DNA from: Rana temporaria | Taxonomy: Eukaryota > Chordata > Amphibia > Anura > Ranidae | Assembly: GCF_905171775.1 (NCBI RefSeq) | Contig: NC_053500.1 | Span: 128,603,830-128,667,829 of the forward strand | Length of the DNA stretch: 64,000 nt | Reading direction: 5' to 3' | In this document: positions 38,940 through 53,000 of the stretch, piece after piece | Numbering within the stretch: position 1 is the first letter of the stretch | Layout of the letters: every line of letters begins with the position of its first letter | Notes under the pieces: model-generated | The model's database searches: none | Told to the model about the DNA's origin: nothing | What the model saw: only the letters and a program-made list of their open reading frames with translations | Program-made: the position numbers and the translations under genes

Positions 38940-40148
38940 CTTTATTTTATGCATGACTCCTCAAGTGCTGCCGAAACCCTAAACTGGGCACCATTCCCTA
39001 GATTGTCCACTCATCTGTCTCAAAATATAAGACACTGCTACCCGTTGATTGGTCAATTTACATGTTTTATTGGTCAATTTAAGAAAATGCTTATTGGTTA
39101 ACTTCAGTTTAATACTATTCTATGTAATGACCTCCCCTCTTACCCAATATATGAAGGGTGGGTTACACTTATTTCTGTGTATTGCCTATAACCCCCTGCT
39201 ATAGCAAGTAACAAAATAACATAATTAGGAAGAACTCCCTCAACATTGAGTCATCCTCCATATATATCCCTGCTAAGGACACGGTCTTTAAAAAGCCCAA
39301 AGCCACTCTTAGTATTAACAATAGAAGGACAGGATGCTGAAAGAATCATCTCACGGCATTTGAAAACTTTAACAAAAATTGTCAATCTCTAAAAGAAAAT
39401 CTAATACTACGGGAATAATACTTTATTGTCAATGTTGTTGGGTAAGGTTATATATCTATTTTTTGTTGGATAAAATATTTGAGCTTGTTTTAAAGTGAAC
39501 CCGTGCTTTAGCCATGCAGGCCAAACCAACAGGTTGACTTTAATGTTGCCAACCTGCAACAGCTTGTATTATCCTTTTGCTTCCCCATTGGTCTGTAAAT
39601 GAAGCCAGGAAGACCTGTGTATGGTAAAAGTCATGACTTTGAGTCTACACAGAACTAGGGAACAACCCCCCCTCCCTATGTGATAGTAAGGCTATCCAAT
39701 TGTCAAGCACCAACGCCGTCACATGGTATTATGAATGGGGAATGAGTTTCATGCTTCAACACACCAGAGTGCCAGTTATGTCTCTTTCTTCCTGGTGGCA
39801 AAATGGAGTAGCAGGAAAGCAAAAAAAGAACCGTCCACATACAATAAGCTGCACCAGAAGGCGGCATTAAACAGTGCTTTGATAAAGCAAAGGTTAATTT
39901 TAAAGGGTCAAGACACCAAAACTAATTCAGTTACAGGAGGGTTCTGGTTGCCTGTATGCCCTTCCAGCTTCTTAACACTCTTGAAGGTGCTGAAGGCAAG
40001 ATTTATACACCACAGATCCAAGCTCTGCCATGCCAACACCACCAAGTCTTGTTCTTCCTGGGGCACCCTCCGAAGAAAAATTAGGAAAAATGCAAGAAAG
40101 GGAACAAGACTTATCCATAATGGCCGAGTTGGGAACATAGGTATAGAG
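38940..40148. other. Intergenic, unrecognised
   Basis: No repeat family or gene was recognised with confidence. An open frame at 39735-40202 runs into a MITE and has no recognisable domain. Confidence 0.4.
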
Positions 40149-40307
40149 CGGGGATATGCAATTAGCGGACCTCCAGCTGTTGCAGAACTACAAATCCCAT
40201 GAGGCATAGCAAGGCTCTGACAGCCACGAGCATGACACCCAGAGGCAGAGGCATGATGGGATTTGTAGTTTTGCAACATCTGGAGGTCCGCTAATTGCAT
40301 ATCCCTG
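40149..40307. mobile_element. Foldback hAT-like MITE with perfect 8-bp duplication
   Basis: GTATAGAG at 40141-40148 and 40308-40315. Inverted ends CGGGGATATGCAATTAGCGG / CCGCTAATTGCATATCCCTG and paired inner segments (CTACAAATCCCAT / ATGGGATTTGTAG). Confidence 0.92.
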
Positions 40308-40383
40308 GTATAGAGAGATCTCCCCACCACAGGCACACTCCCAAAACACACATCAAAAAGAAATTCCTTGGTCAACTTGCCAA

Positions 40384-40741
40384 TAAGGATGGGCTCAGGC
40401 GTGTTCAGGATCCTAGTCCCAACTCACCTGCCCGATCCCACCAGGAAGCTTGCACTGCACACAGCTAGTCACAGGCATCGATGCATTTCCTGGTCTCACA
40501 CACGTTAGCACATATTAGATTTGAGCAGCATTTTGGTTTTACACTAGTCATTCATCATTTTTCACTGTTGGCTAGCGCTTTAGTTCATTCATTTACTTTA
40601 TCATTTCCTGGTCTCAGCTGTTCCAGGTCGGAAAATGCCTCACTGCCTGTGGTTGGTTAGCGGTGTGCAGTGTCGACTTCCTGGTGGGAGCGGGCAGGTG
40701 GGTTGGGACTAGGATGCCGAACATGCCTGAGCCCATCTCTA
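40384..40741. mobile_element. Foldback hAT-like MITE with perfect 8-bp duplication
   Basis: CTTGCCAA at 40376-40383 and 40742-40749. Ends are TAAGGATGGGCTCAGGCGTG and the inverse closing in CTGAGCCCATCTCTA. Arms of about 60 bp pair (CCCACCAGGAAGC / CTTCCTGGTGGG). Confidence 0.92.
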
Positions 40742-40749
40742 CTTGCCAA

Positions 40750-43087
40750 CAATGAAAATTCAAGATTGGAACATCACATCAAAATTTTTATTTTATTTAT
40801 CCATATCTAGATTTTCTCATGGTAAGATAAAAAAAAAACTTTTGAAAGATTAATTTTGACGTGACACTTCAATCTCAGATTTTTTTTTTTTAGTTATAAA
40901 CATCAAGGAGACGGTTGAAATTCTTTGGTGTGGAAAATCTGCCAGCCTCAAGAAGTTAAGCTTAAAGTCCCTCAAAATTGCTCCAAAATGTATTTCCTAA
41001 AATTTGTCAGCAAAGGCCGCAAGCCGAAATACCAGTTTAGGTAAAAAATGACCTTTTGTGCAAAAGCAGCTCCACCCTCAACCTCAAGATGACCAATTTT
41101 AGCCTCATGGAATTGAGTAAGGTAAAGATGTGACCTCACATTTCAACTTCAAACTGTAAAAACGGCACTCAAAATATTGAATATTTTAGATGGATACCCA
41201 GACCTGCTGAGCCAATCCTATAATAATAAAGAAAAAAAAAAACATATTTTACAAATATTATCCAAGCTCTTTTTTTTTAGCACATTCTAATCTTTTTTTT
41301 TTCCAAAGCATTATCAAGGTCAGTTTTGTCTGAACTGTCATATATATTTTTTTTCCAATCGAAAACAAAGAAAAACAATTTTAAAACATTAATTAGCAAA
41401 CTTTGTAATAAAGTGTTTCAGATGATCTCTGCGCTAGACTAAGAAATATTTTTTACATCAATACCTAATAAGATTTATCCCCCGACCCCCCCCCCAAAAA
41501 ATAAAAAAAATTAACTACAGTAGATGTGTAACTTTTTTTTTTTAATAATTAAAATTAAAGCAGAACTTGAGGCAAATATAAATATAAAACTTTTCTTTTC
41601 TGTTTATGTAGTAATTCAAAAATTAAAATAAATTTTTTTTATTAAATACTGCTAATCTAACTACCTGCATTCTGTCTTTATATTAGCTTCCCATCTTCCA
41701 CTGTGCATCAAAAAATAACAACGGAGGGTTTAAGCAGGGAAGAGCACAGGGTTGCACCACCGGGGCAGGGTGGTGATGCCAATTCACAGGCCAATGTACA
41801 GGCCTGGAGACTCGACACAGGAAGCTGCAAAGTTAAAATTACTGAAAAAAGGTGTCACCCACTTTAAATGGTGTCGTGGGTGTAAACTACAAGACTAACT
41901 GAACAGATTTACAATTATTTTGGCAGGTACCACAGTTCACATATATGCCGGTAAACTGTGTATATTGGTGCTTGGCCAGAGTTCTGCTTTACATATTAAC
42001 AAGCTTAATAAAAATAATATACAACAATAATCTGAGCAAAATGCCTTTAACCAAAAAAAAAAAAATAGTACAGGGAATACTCCCCAACATCTGTAATAAA
42101 GAAATCTTAAAATATATTTACATTGATGTAAAAGACAAAGTGAGAGATTGAACAGAATACAATACATTTTAAAAGAAAATATATCTCAAAATCATTTAAC
42201 AATACAAAAAAACACAAATATTTATAAGGAACAGAATCAGCGAGAGCATGTGTGCTCCTTTTTTTGTTTCAGGTCAGAATAGGAATAAAGCTTTTCATGG
42301 CCGGGAAATAAACAATAGTAAAGCGTAAAAACCAATATTTGCACCTAAACTGGCCATATAACATCACCCTAAAGCAATAGCAGCTAATTTGTAATGTGGA
42401 AATAAGAATCTTTATAGGGTCCCAATGCCTCAACAGTCAGGCACATATGAAAGTAATAAAAAAAAAAAAAAAAAAAAAGAAAAAAAGAAGGATCAGGTAG
42501 GGTAAGGTCTGCATATATATTTATCTGCATTCTATTGTAAAATAAAGGAACATTTTAAATTGTGACTTATTTTAAATCAATATCTTTAAATGCATCTATT
42601 CTCTAGAAATGATACTTCTAGCTAGGAGGGATGAATAAGGAATGGAGAATAAGGGCTGAGATGCATATCTTTTCTGGAGAAAATGGTGCTCCAAGTTCTC
42701 GTCAATGCTGACCACATTTGAAGGCTTAAGTTCCCCATAGACGGCTAAAATTTTCAATTAATTCCTGCTGAATCGGTTGTATTTCAAGCTGTGGCCATTG
42801 ACACCGCCTGGTTCGCCAAAAGTCAAATTTGTTTAGCCAGGTGGAAAATTTTCGACTAAAGAGCGACTACATCCCATCACATATAGTGTCACTTTACGGC
42901 AACGGCAGTAGCCACGGCTGCCTGAATACAATGGCGATTTCTTCATCGATGGCGTTAATGTGTATGGAGGAATCAACTGATTTTTCTTTCTCTCTTTTGT
43001 TGGCTAACAAGTCAAGATTCAAGTGGTTTATGGCTACCCTTGGGCCGTTTTGTTAGGTGGTCTCTGCTGAAGAGAAAGATCAACCAA
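40750..43087. other. Intergenic, AT-rich with homopolymers
   Basis: Several A and T runs are present, including an interrupted poly-A of about 20 near 42460. No gene or clear mobile element was recognised. It may include the distal part of the MTSS 3' UTR. Confidence 0.4.
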
Positions 43088-43219
43088 GTGGACCTCCCGA
43101 TCAACCCAAGTGGACCTCCCGATCAACCCAAGTGGACCTCCCGATCAACCCAAGTGGACCTCCCGATCAACCCAAGTGGACCTCCCGATCAACCCAAGTG
43201 GACCTCCCGATCAACCCAA
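43088..43219. repeat. 22-bp tandem repeat, six copies
   Basis: Six essentially identical copies of TGGACCTCCCGATCAACCCA plus AG. Perfect repetition suggests recent expansion. Confidence 0.95.
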
Positions 43220-46200
43220 AGACCTTTAAACCTTCTCTTTCAGTAGTTCCTCTAACGGGGCCTCTAGATGTGATTAGCCCTGGAGGAGCCTCCAAGAACA
43301 TTTTCTCCAAGAGAGGCAAGCATTTCAATCCTCAGAATTACTTCTTTATCCATCCCATCAAGACTGATACTGTCCTTTTATGTAAACATTCTAGCATGGG
43401 TTTACTTTGAGTCCTCAAAATCACATGGGGGGATTAATACAAACTGATAAAAACACAGTGAAGGCAGTCTGACTAGCAGTTTTTGCCTTCTAATATTTTC
43501 ACAATCTGGATAAATTGATGTATTTCAAAAACTGCACGAATTCAGTGTGTGCACTGGGAAAGAATTCCGAATGCTAGATGCCCATTGTTAATTTTGGAGC
43601 ACTCATTACTTTACACTTTTCTTAAACTTCTCCCAAAGCTGTAACATGTATTTTATATATATTTGTTGTGTGTATATATATATATTTAAGATGACACAAA
43701 TGACAGCAGTGATCTAGATCTCTTAGACTCCAATGAGATTTCACAGCCAGAGTTTATGGTGCAGATCCCAACCAAAGATGTGACCTCACCTCAAGTGACC
43801 ACAGTAAATGGATGGAATTAGAAATTCTTGTGGGGTTATCGAGCATGCTGGAGTTGAGTTGGCTTTTTGGGAAGCCAAAATGTGACTCAACATCCCAGTA
43901 CACATGCAAAACTGAATATCACATTTCAGTGGACCTGGCCCCAATGGGTTATCCCTATACTGGGGGTACATGGTTACCATTAGATGGTATTGCAGCAAAG
44001 TCCTTTTACTATCTCACCCATCTACTAACATCATAAAATCCATTCTTGGAGTTGCTCGCTCCAAACCTATTCTATGACACATTCAGCAACTATAGGAAAA
44101 CATTGATCGGCACTGCTTTCAGAACTAGCTCTTGGCAGGTGGAAGCAGGCCAGAACTCGCCAACACCTACTTTTCCAGGTATGGTTCCAACTCCAACAAA
44201 GTATAATTTAGCAAAGTCTTTGCTAAATACACCCAAAGGGTCTTGTGTTCTGACACTAGAGGGACAAAAAATGCACTCTTAATTTCAACTGTCCTGCTGT
44301 CTTTCTTCTACAGCAATCTAAACATTAATGGTAACCTCTGTTGGGTTTCAATAGCAAATTCAGTCCCTTGATCTTCCCACCAATTTTACACATGGGTTAA
44401 ACCATCACCAATGTTCTATAGAAAAAAGCCTATAGTAAAGGCTGACCTTTCGGTTATAACTAAAACATCCTGTAAACCATTTATTAAACAAATGAATATG
44501 CTGCTAATATAAGTACCTTAAACTTGGCTTTATATTAGCTTTACATAATCCCCCAGGGTTCACACAGAAAGGGAAGGCCAGCACCGAAAGCCAACCATGC
44601 TCTACTGAAATGATCAATGTTTTAATCTTAAGACTATGAACTGTTTAAGGAGGGAGACAGTTCCTCAAAGTGCTGATTCTTTTTCGTCCAATAGCAAATG
44701 TATCAGTGACTAAAGGAAGTAATCTTTGGCATCCATAAATTTAAATAGTCACCCATTGGCTGGGTGAGAACCACTACTATAATTTGAGGTAAGGTGCCAC
44801 ATTCAGGTGGAGGAAACAAGATTCTAAGATCATAGTTTTTGTAATTTTTACATTATTCCACCGTCTTTGCTTTACAACATATACGAAAACTGCTCAGCTT
44901 TTCCCTTATTACGGTGGTAAATTTCAAAATGCCAAACCCCAAAATGGCATGACCTTGCCAAATGTAGACAATTTTCAGGAGACTTCCCAATCTGAATATT
45001 GCTCTATATTACCTTATTTAGTGAAGGAAGCCCACCTGTTATCAAAAATAACCCCAATTTTACAAGAAACTTATACTTTTTCAAAACCAAAATTAAAGAG
45101 CACCTGTACTGTGCCTTTATCTGCAAAGCTAAGCTGCCCCCGAATACCAGATCTCATAAGGTGCCAAATGGTAACCTTAGGTTAGGTCCTTTTCTGTAGG
45201 GCATCAATGGACTCCACAAAGTTCTAATGCAAATAACAACTTTATAAAGTCTGTATTTGCAGACGTTTAGGTCTGCAACCAATGTGCCATGTCCTGGTGA
45301 CGGTTTATTCAGGTACAAATGGTTGGTATTGCCTAATAACTGGAAATTAGAGATTTTTCCAAAAGGGCCAGTGGCACCATATATTGCTTGGTATCTAGGG
45401 GACAGCCCTGTTTAGTGGATTCAGGTGGAGTATAGGTTTTCTTTCAGCACTGTTCTAGTCATTAATTTTGGCAACACATTTTCCAAATGCGTTGATAAAA
45501 CTTAAAATTACCATAATGCACTGCAACAAACCAGTGAGTTTAGTTGGGGCTACTGAGAGCCATGTTTGAATGCCAACAACTGTCAGGAAGAACTATATTA
45601 CAATTTACTGTAAAGACAAAGTCCAAGCAAAAAGAGCTCAATGTAGTTTTAAACCGTGCTACACGTGTGATCCTTTATATCTTTAACGATTTCCCACCTT
45701 CATACCATAGGGTCTGTTTTATGGTTGGAAGCCCCAATAGCTTCTGCCGCAGTGGAAGGAATACCACTGACAGAGTTTAAGCATTGGTCATCGGGTAGAG
45801 CGAAGAGAACCAAAACCGTTGCAGGCTTTGACAATGTATCAGTGTCCAGCAGACATATAACCAGGGTTTAAGCATTGAGGACTGACTGTATAAAAATTGA
45901 CCATTATAACATTACTTGTGAAGCTCCAGTTGGTGGTATAACCAAAACCTTTTGGCATCATTACATGACCAGCACTTGAACAGAAGCCATGTTTGTGGAG
46001 ATGAATCATGTATAGACTGCTTTATAGGTCAAGGCACTTTGCTTCAGCCTGAAAAATAAAAGCAACCCAATGCAAAATAAGAACTGTAAAATGCATAGCA
46101 CTAAAATAGAAGTTTAAAAGAACCCAACAACAAAAAAACCAAAGGTTAAATGAAGTTACAGAGTGAACGCTAACAAGACTTTGAATTAGGGCATCTAGCT

Positions 46201-46316
46201 GAGCCGATGACATTAAACAATGGGAACTCAGGTCTTTAGGGGTGAAAAAAAGAACATTGTCTCTTTAGAAAAAAAGAGAACGAAGGCGAGTGTTATGCGT
46301 AGGGCCCATCCATGTC
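43220..46316 (-). other. Region downstream of the MTSS stop, probable long 3' UTR
   Basis: About 3 kb directly after the MTSS stop looks largely free of transposons, unlike its surroundings, which fits a long 3' untranslated region. I could not pick a polyadenylation site. Scattered open frames of 70-80 codons show no domain. Confidence 0.35.
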
Positions 46317-47050
46317 TCATTTCATTAAAGGTGCCGACCGATCATTGCTAATTGTTTTTCTAAGCCTCACTCCCCGTTTGATCATTGACAGCATATCGTC
46401 CTGAGGTGAAGCCAGCTCGGAATTTGAATGAATCGAATTTTCTATGCTGCTTACTTCCTGTGGGGCACTTAGGTTTATTGATTCATTGGCTGGTGTGTTA
46501 TCTACCCTGACAGTATTGCTTTCAGACACCTTCTGTGCATTTTGTGGCAGCAGATTAATACTTTGAGAATAGGTGTACGTTTGCTTGGGGATGAAGGCAC
46601 AATACGCGTTCTGTATAGCATTGAGGCTTTGAGCCGAGCCACACAGACCTTGTCTGACGTGAGAAAGATCTGATCTTGGATCCTGAAGATAAGAAAATCT
46701 TTCACTGTGTGTCCTCTCTCCAAAGGGGCTAACTGGAGCATCCGGTAATGTTGGGGTCTTAACAGGCACCATAGGAGTCCGGATAGGAATGGGAACACCA
46801 CTGACGGTTCCTCTTCTAAGTGTTGGCTTGTTGGAGGGTTTTCTCTTTATGGTGGCGATATACGGCGATCGAACCAGGGGGTCGGGCTCGGCTAGAAGAC
46901 TGACAGTAGAAGCAGGCCTCTTAGCTTGGAACATTCTTCTGTAATTCTGGCTTATGTCGCTGTTTCTTGGAATAGTAGATGACTTGTCGAAGTCCAATTG
47001 ATCTGTCTCTTCTTGTTCACCATGTAACGAGATGTAATCGTAATCTGCAA
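46317..47050 (-). CDS. MTSS-family last exon with WH2-like C-terminus
   Basis: Acceptor CTCCTTAG at 47051, then 734 nt to TGA (46319-46317). The first two bases complete a valine codon split with the 54052 donor (G/TT). It contains FDKSSTIPRNSDIS, RRMFQAKRPAST, a basic KRKPSNKPTLRRG patch, a proline-rich PIPIRTPMVPVKTPTLPD stretch, a serine/asparagine-rich middle, and the terminal ML..I.RGV.L.KT..NDRSAP WH2 signature. Confidence 0.94.
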
Positions 47051-50000
47051 CTAAGGAGAGAAAGAGAAGTTATAAGCATGCATGCCACCAAACTAGCTAT
47101 TCTACAAATTAAAACCATAGGAGCTAAAGGGAACAATAAAATCAGCACCAAACTCCGCTAAAAGCATTTTCCTGAAGCTGAAATGCAGTTTAAGAAAAAT
47201 GTTGACTGCTTCTGTTATACCAGGGTTTTTGAAGATTTGAGGATATGGTATTTAAGGCTCAATGGACATTTCTTTTTTCAACCTATGTACCCCATATATC
47301 ACAATTGTCCTGCTAGCATCTAAATTTTCCAGTAAGCTTAACCTTACAACTATGATCTCCACTAAATGATGTAGAGGGCTGGTGTTCTTTCAGCGAGATT
47401 CATAAGTAACAGGAGGTTCAGCACTATTAAGCCTTTCAACCGTCTCCTTTTGTCAAGACCAGCAATTTGGAATTTTACCGTCTTACGACCTGACCAAATA
47501 GAATGAACAGAAGGCTTTGGCTGGACGTGCAGCTTGATCTGAGAGATGTACAAGGTCCTGATGATGTGAAGCGATGTAGGTTGTGAAGTCTCATTAAAGC
47601 AGTTGGGCTACTCGGAAACCAGGGTTATTCTCTATACTAGGGGGTCTTCAAACTTTAACAAAAGGCCAGATTACTGTCCTTCAGATTTTAGGTGTCAGTG
47701 GGAAAGAATGGTGCTCATCAGTGGTGTCAGTAGAAATAATAGGCCCAGATAAAAGTAAAGGGCCCCAGTTTGGAGATTCTGCTCTATATGATGAGGGGCC
47801 TTGGATCCATGAAGGGCAGACAAAAATGAGCTCCAGAAAGGAAGAACTAAAGTGCAAATGATTGTCTATTAAAAGCGGACAGTCAACCCGTCTCGGATAA
47901 CAACATCTCTTCTTCAGGGCTTCAATGAAATTGAGAGTGATTTGGCAGTTTAAAAAGTACAACGACGGTCTGTATCAAAGACGCCTTTTCATCAAATAGA
48001 GAGTTTGGCAAAGGAAATGTATCCATGCACTAAGACTGCTCCTTTGGCGGCTGCATCTAAAAGAGCAAAGTGAATCACACTTCATTTCTTTGACGCCATG
48101 AAGGGGGTGGGGGGTTTTAACCCCTGAAATGTGTTGGCTCCCCACTTATACTCCTTTTTCTCTACACTTGAGGATGAACGCCATTCAATGAGTGCTGATA
48201 AATCTGAACTGTTCTATCTTGTGACCTGAAGGTTCACTACATAAAAGGTCCACACTAATGAAGACATGTGGGCACCCTGCCATATCCCACGCTACCTTAT
48301 AAATAATGATATGTGGCTTGTCTTGTGATGAGTGGCTGCATAAAACCTAATTGTGTTCCCACAATGTGGATACAATAATGAGAGTGAATGTTGTTGCGTC
48401 TAGTGTGGACAACCCTGGTTGCAGCCTTTGCGTTCCATAAATTGCCTACAATCTTTTGCACATCTTAACTGTTTAGAGTAATGCAAAGCGATAACGCAAA
48501 GCCAAGATGTTGACTGCAGAAGACTCCCCAGCTTAATATACAAGAGCAGGTGAAGAATTTAGCATCCCTACAGCAGAAGGTACAAAACCAGTTCATACAT
48601 TAGCTTTCATCCCAGTAGGGAAAACAAAGGTCTCGGTGTTGCTTAAGAGGCCAGAGTAATAAGGGGCTCCCATCTTAAAACACAGAGCAGTAAGATCTTG
48701 GGACTTTGTTTAATTTAAGGGCAATTTTAGAGCAAAATTATAGAGGACATTCCCTTCAACCGGCACTTGAAAAGGAATGTCCCCTATAATGGCAATACTT
48801 ATTAAAAATAACAAATCTAATCTAAATCTAATTTCATGTTACTACTATCTTTTAGAACCCTCCTGAAGAAGCGGCATCACCGCGAAACCGGTCGAGGTTT
48901 TTTGGCTCCACTCATTTGATATAGTTGGTTGTATACCCAATTTTGATCTGTGGGGTCTGTCCCTAATTGTTTTTATTCTGTAAACTGTTTTATGTAAATA
49001 CATTTTGTTTTTTATACCTACTTGGTTTCCTATCAATGCCGTGAAAGTCCCAACCCTTCTCCTTTTGACCTATGCTTATAGATGCCCCTGGGCCTCAAGC
49101 AGCCTATGGCTCTTTAACCATTGGGTCTCACCATTTACATTAACAAATCTAAACCATTTGTGTAACCATTTATTTTACAACAGAAGAAAACTAGGCACGG
49201 AAAGGATCAAATGCAATGTTTTCAACATTTTTATTCTTGATTTCAAATTGTCCACTTTAACCAGAAAGAAAAGCACCCAGAGAGAAAAGCATGACATTAG
49301 CGAAAGTGCACAGTAAATCTGTGACCGCAAAGGTTCAATTAACAGGCATTGATAGGCGTAAGAAAGGGGGATTGATTTGTTGCAGTCTTCTTGAAATCAC
49401 AAGGACAAGGCATTATTAAACTAAGTACATTCTAGTGATGATAGCCCAATCAACCACAATGAAAGCTTGGGGGGGGGGGGGGGGGGGGGGAGTGGTGAAA
49501 AGCAAGGTCAGTTAAGCAAGGAACATCTACTACATAAGCAAACATGGGCACAGGGCTTCAAAGCCTGACTGTCCCCCCAAAAAAAGCAATTTTTTTTTTT
49601 AATGGTCATTTCCTATTGGTTAGTATCCTGCAGGTATCATCAGCTTTGACTCAGTCGGAAGCCAATTCACCAATTAGTGACTGTCTCTGCCTGCTAGGAT
49701 CACTGGAATTAGGCTAATGCCGTCATTTCTTCAGCTTGGTACACTCCCCCCCCCCCCCAAGAACACTCCGAACAGCGCCATCAGCCATTGGCCGGCTTCT
49801 GTCAGACTGGCTGGCATACACGTTGGCCAAATGCCGGCTGGTTTTTATTGAACTGGTTGATGTTGCCCAGCATTCAGCCCGTGTGTACAGGGCTGTGGAG
49901 TCCTGCATCAGGTATAGGCTTCTGTAGGACATCTAATGAGCTTCTGGCGTTACCCGATACCTGAATTTCCAATTATAGACTTTAGACACTATTTTCTGGA

Positions 50001-53000
50001 ATCTGCATATTCTGATTGTACATGTTCTCTGTGGTCAGCATATTGACCAGCTTACATGGATTGTTCTTACAGCATAGCCACATTTTCCCCCAAAAAATAT
50101 TGTACAAAGGAAACCTGTACTGACATACATTGAGGCTGCCATTGGTAAACCCCTTAAAAATGCTGGTTGACACCACTTTATATCATGATGGCAATATGGA
50201 ACTCTAGTTATGGAAGAGACTAGTATGGTTTTTCAGTAATGTTCTGCCATGCTAAAAGAAATTTGAGCTCATTAAGCCCAATTCTTCCTCGGGTTAATGT
50301 GCTTACAAAAGAACAGAATGGAGACTAGAGATGAAGATGAACACGTCAGTTCCAAACAGTGCCGATCCTGACCTTCCGGGGGCCCGAAGCATAATGACAT
50401 GTCACATTAAAGTTGAGAAGCGGGGGGAGGGGGTGCTCTGCTGTCCGAAATGACAAAGTGAGAAGCGGAGGGTGCCGACTTCTTGCCTCTTCTCCCATGC
50501 AGCCAGCGAGGGTGGGGGGCCAAAAATTACTTCTCACCAGGTGGGGCCTCTAGGGATTTGGGGGGCCCTAAGCGGCTTGCATAGTGAGCCTATAGGGCGG
50601 ATCGGCCCAGGTTCCAAATATACAGCATACACAGCAGAAGATCCAAAAAAAATCTACCTTTCCCACCCTTCTACTTCGTAACACTTAAAGTGGACCTGAA
50701 TTTAGAAAGTGAAGATCAAAATGGTAATTGTGCTCCAAATAGTACCCTATTGTCCAGGATCGCTCCTGAAAAATAGCAGTACAGTTCTTGTTATGAGAGT
50801 GTACTTATGCACTCTTGTGCCTACATACCCATAGTTGTACGTCTACAGTGTGAGATCCAAGGAACTGCACCCCTCTGCCTGCTAGTCACAGGACATTTGG
50901 AGTAAGGCCCCTTTCACATTGAGGCGTTTTTCATGCGGTACAGCGATAAAAATAGCGCTGCTATACCGCATGAAAAAAACTGCCCTGTAGTGTTCAATGT
51001 GAAAGCCCGAAGGCTTTCACACTGAAGCGGTGCGCTAGCAGGAGCGCTCCAAAAGTCCTGCTAGCCGCATCTTTACCGCGGTATAGGAGCGGTGTGTTCA
51101 CCGCTCCTATACTGCGCCTTCCCATTGAAAGCAACGCGGGCGGTATTAACCCTTTTTCGGCCGCTAGCGGGGGTTAAAACCTCACCTAGCGCCCGAATAT
51201 CGCCGTAAATACAACGGTATAGCCGCGCTACAAATAGCGCGGCTATACCGTCACCGCGGCTCCACGCCTCAATGTAAAAGAGGTCTTAGGCAAGCCAAAA
51301 AAAAAAAAAGGGAAGGAAAATCGGGTCCATTCCCAAATCAATACATTCAGTGTTAATGGGGGGAATCCCTCCCCCAGCGCTAGTGTGTTCTCCCGGCGCA
51401 GAGCTTTCCAGGTCAGCAGAATGCAATGATTAATGATGGAGGCTATAGCCGTTGGCACTAATCATATTTAAAAAAAAATCAGACAGGCTGCTTGTATCCA
51501 AGTCGATTGATGGATTGACTTGGGTACAACCAGCATTCCCATAGATGGCTCCAAATCTTTACTGGCCCCTGCTGAACCCGCTGAGATTAAATCCATCTGT
51601 GGTCCCCTTAAGATTTGTTTTTGACTGTGCAGTTCAGTGCTCTCCTTGCTGGAGGCCTTAACCAAGATGGCCTCCTCCACACAGGCACAGTGCAGAACAA
51701 AAAACGCATCATGAGCCAGTAATTGGGGAAATATTGGCTGCAGGCAGACCACAGGCAGTGACTATTCCTTTGACCTCTCCCTGTCTTTTTTTTGGGCACT
51801 GCTTCCAAAGTTCAATCCCTCTCTAAGTTACTACTATTGAAGGTATGCCGATAGTAACAAAGGCCTAACTAGAAGACAGAAGCGATTCTTTTTGCTGGGA
51901 GATGCAGCTCATCCAATCGCTTCTTTCAGTGTTATTTACCATAATGTTCTTAACACTTATATCCAGCAATTTATATTATGGGGCTTTGCACACATAATAA
52001 TGCAATTTAATAGATATCCTAGCTGGGGACAGTTTCTTTAGAGTTTTTTTTTTTTTTTGCCACACATCGCTGCCACACGGAAACAGGCACAACACCCAAG
52101 TCATACATGATTGGAGAGGCTCAGTCCAATCTAATTAAAAAGCAGATTCTTACCAAAAAGAGAGGGATCCTTCTTTATTGCTGTGGAAAGAATGCACATA
52201 TGTTGGTTGAGAGAGAATGAAGGAACTTATCAACTAGATGATTACAATATGCCCTCTGTTTCAGCACAACCCCTTTCAAGAAAGAGCAATGTGCTCCATT
52301 GTGAGATGGACTATTGCACCAAACATGGCAGTCTACTGGATAGACTCTTGTCCAATTACATGTAGTTATATGAGCACAGAACTTTTCCTTTTGAAACCAT
52401 GTATTCATCAGTTTATTGCTACTTATGGACGTCTCTCTTTTTTATACAGTCATCTCCCTCCTACAAAAACAGCCAAAAGTTTGGGAACACCTGACCATCA
52501 AACCTATATGAGCTTGTTGGGCACCCAATTCCAAAACCATTGGCATTAATATAGAGTTGGCCTTCCTTCACGGCTAGTATGGCCTTCAATCTGCTGTGAA
52601 GACTCTCCTCCAGACTGTGGCCCGTGCTTGTGGATATTTGAGTCAATTCAGCCAAAAAGCAATTTGTAAGGTCAGGAACGGATGAGAAGACCTGACTCAT
52701 AATCAGCGTTCCAATTCATTCCAAAGGTGTTCGGTGGTGTTGAGGTCAGAGCTCTGTGGGGGTCACTTCCCCATTGTCCATGTCGGTTTGAGGAATCATG
52801 CCCAATTGTTGGTGTTAGTAGAAGGAATAGGCAGAGGTGCTCCTGGAAACAATACTGCTCATACATGCTGGAAGATCCCATACAGCAGTGGTTCTCAACC
52901 CTCTAGTGCCGTGACCCCTTGATAACATTTTCCAAGTTGTGGGGACCCCTAACAGTAAAATTATTTTTGTAGCGTGGGTTGTCAGCACCCAAGGCAAGAC

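Noticed and set aside
39735..40375. Two 155-codon open frames on opposite strands
   Set aside because: No recognisable domain or splice context. Both run into the foldback MITE at 40149-40307.
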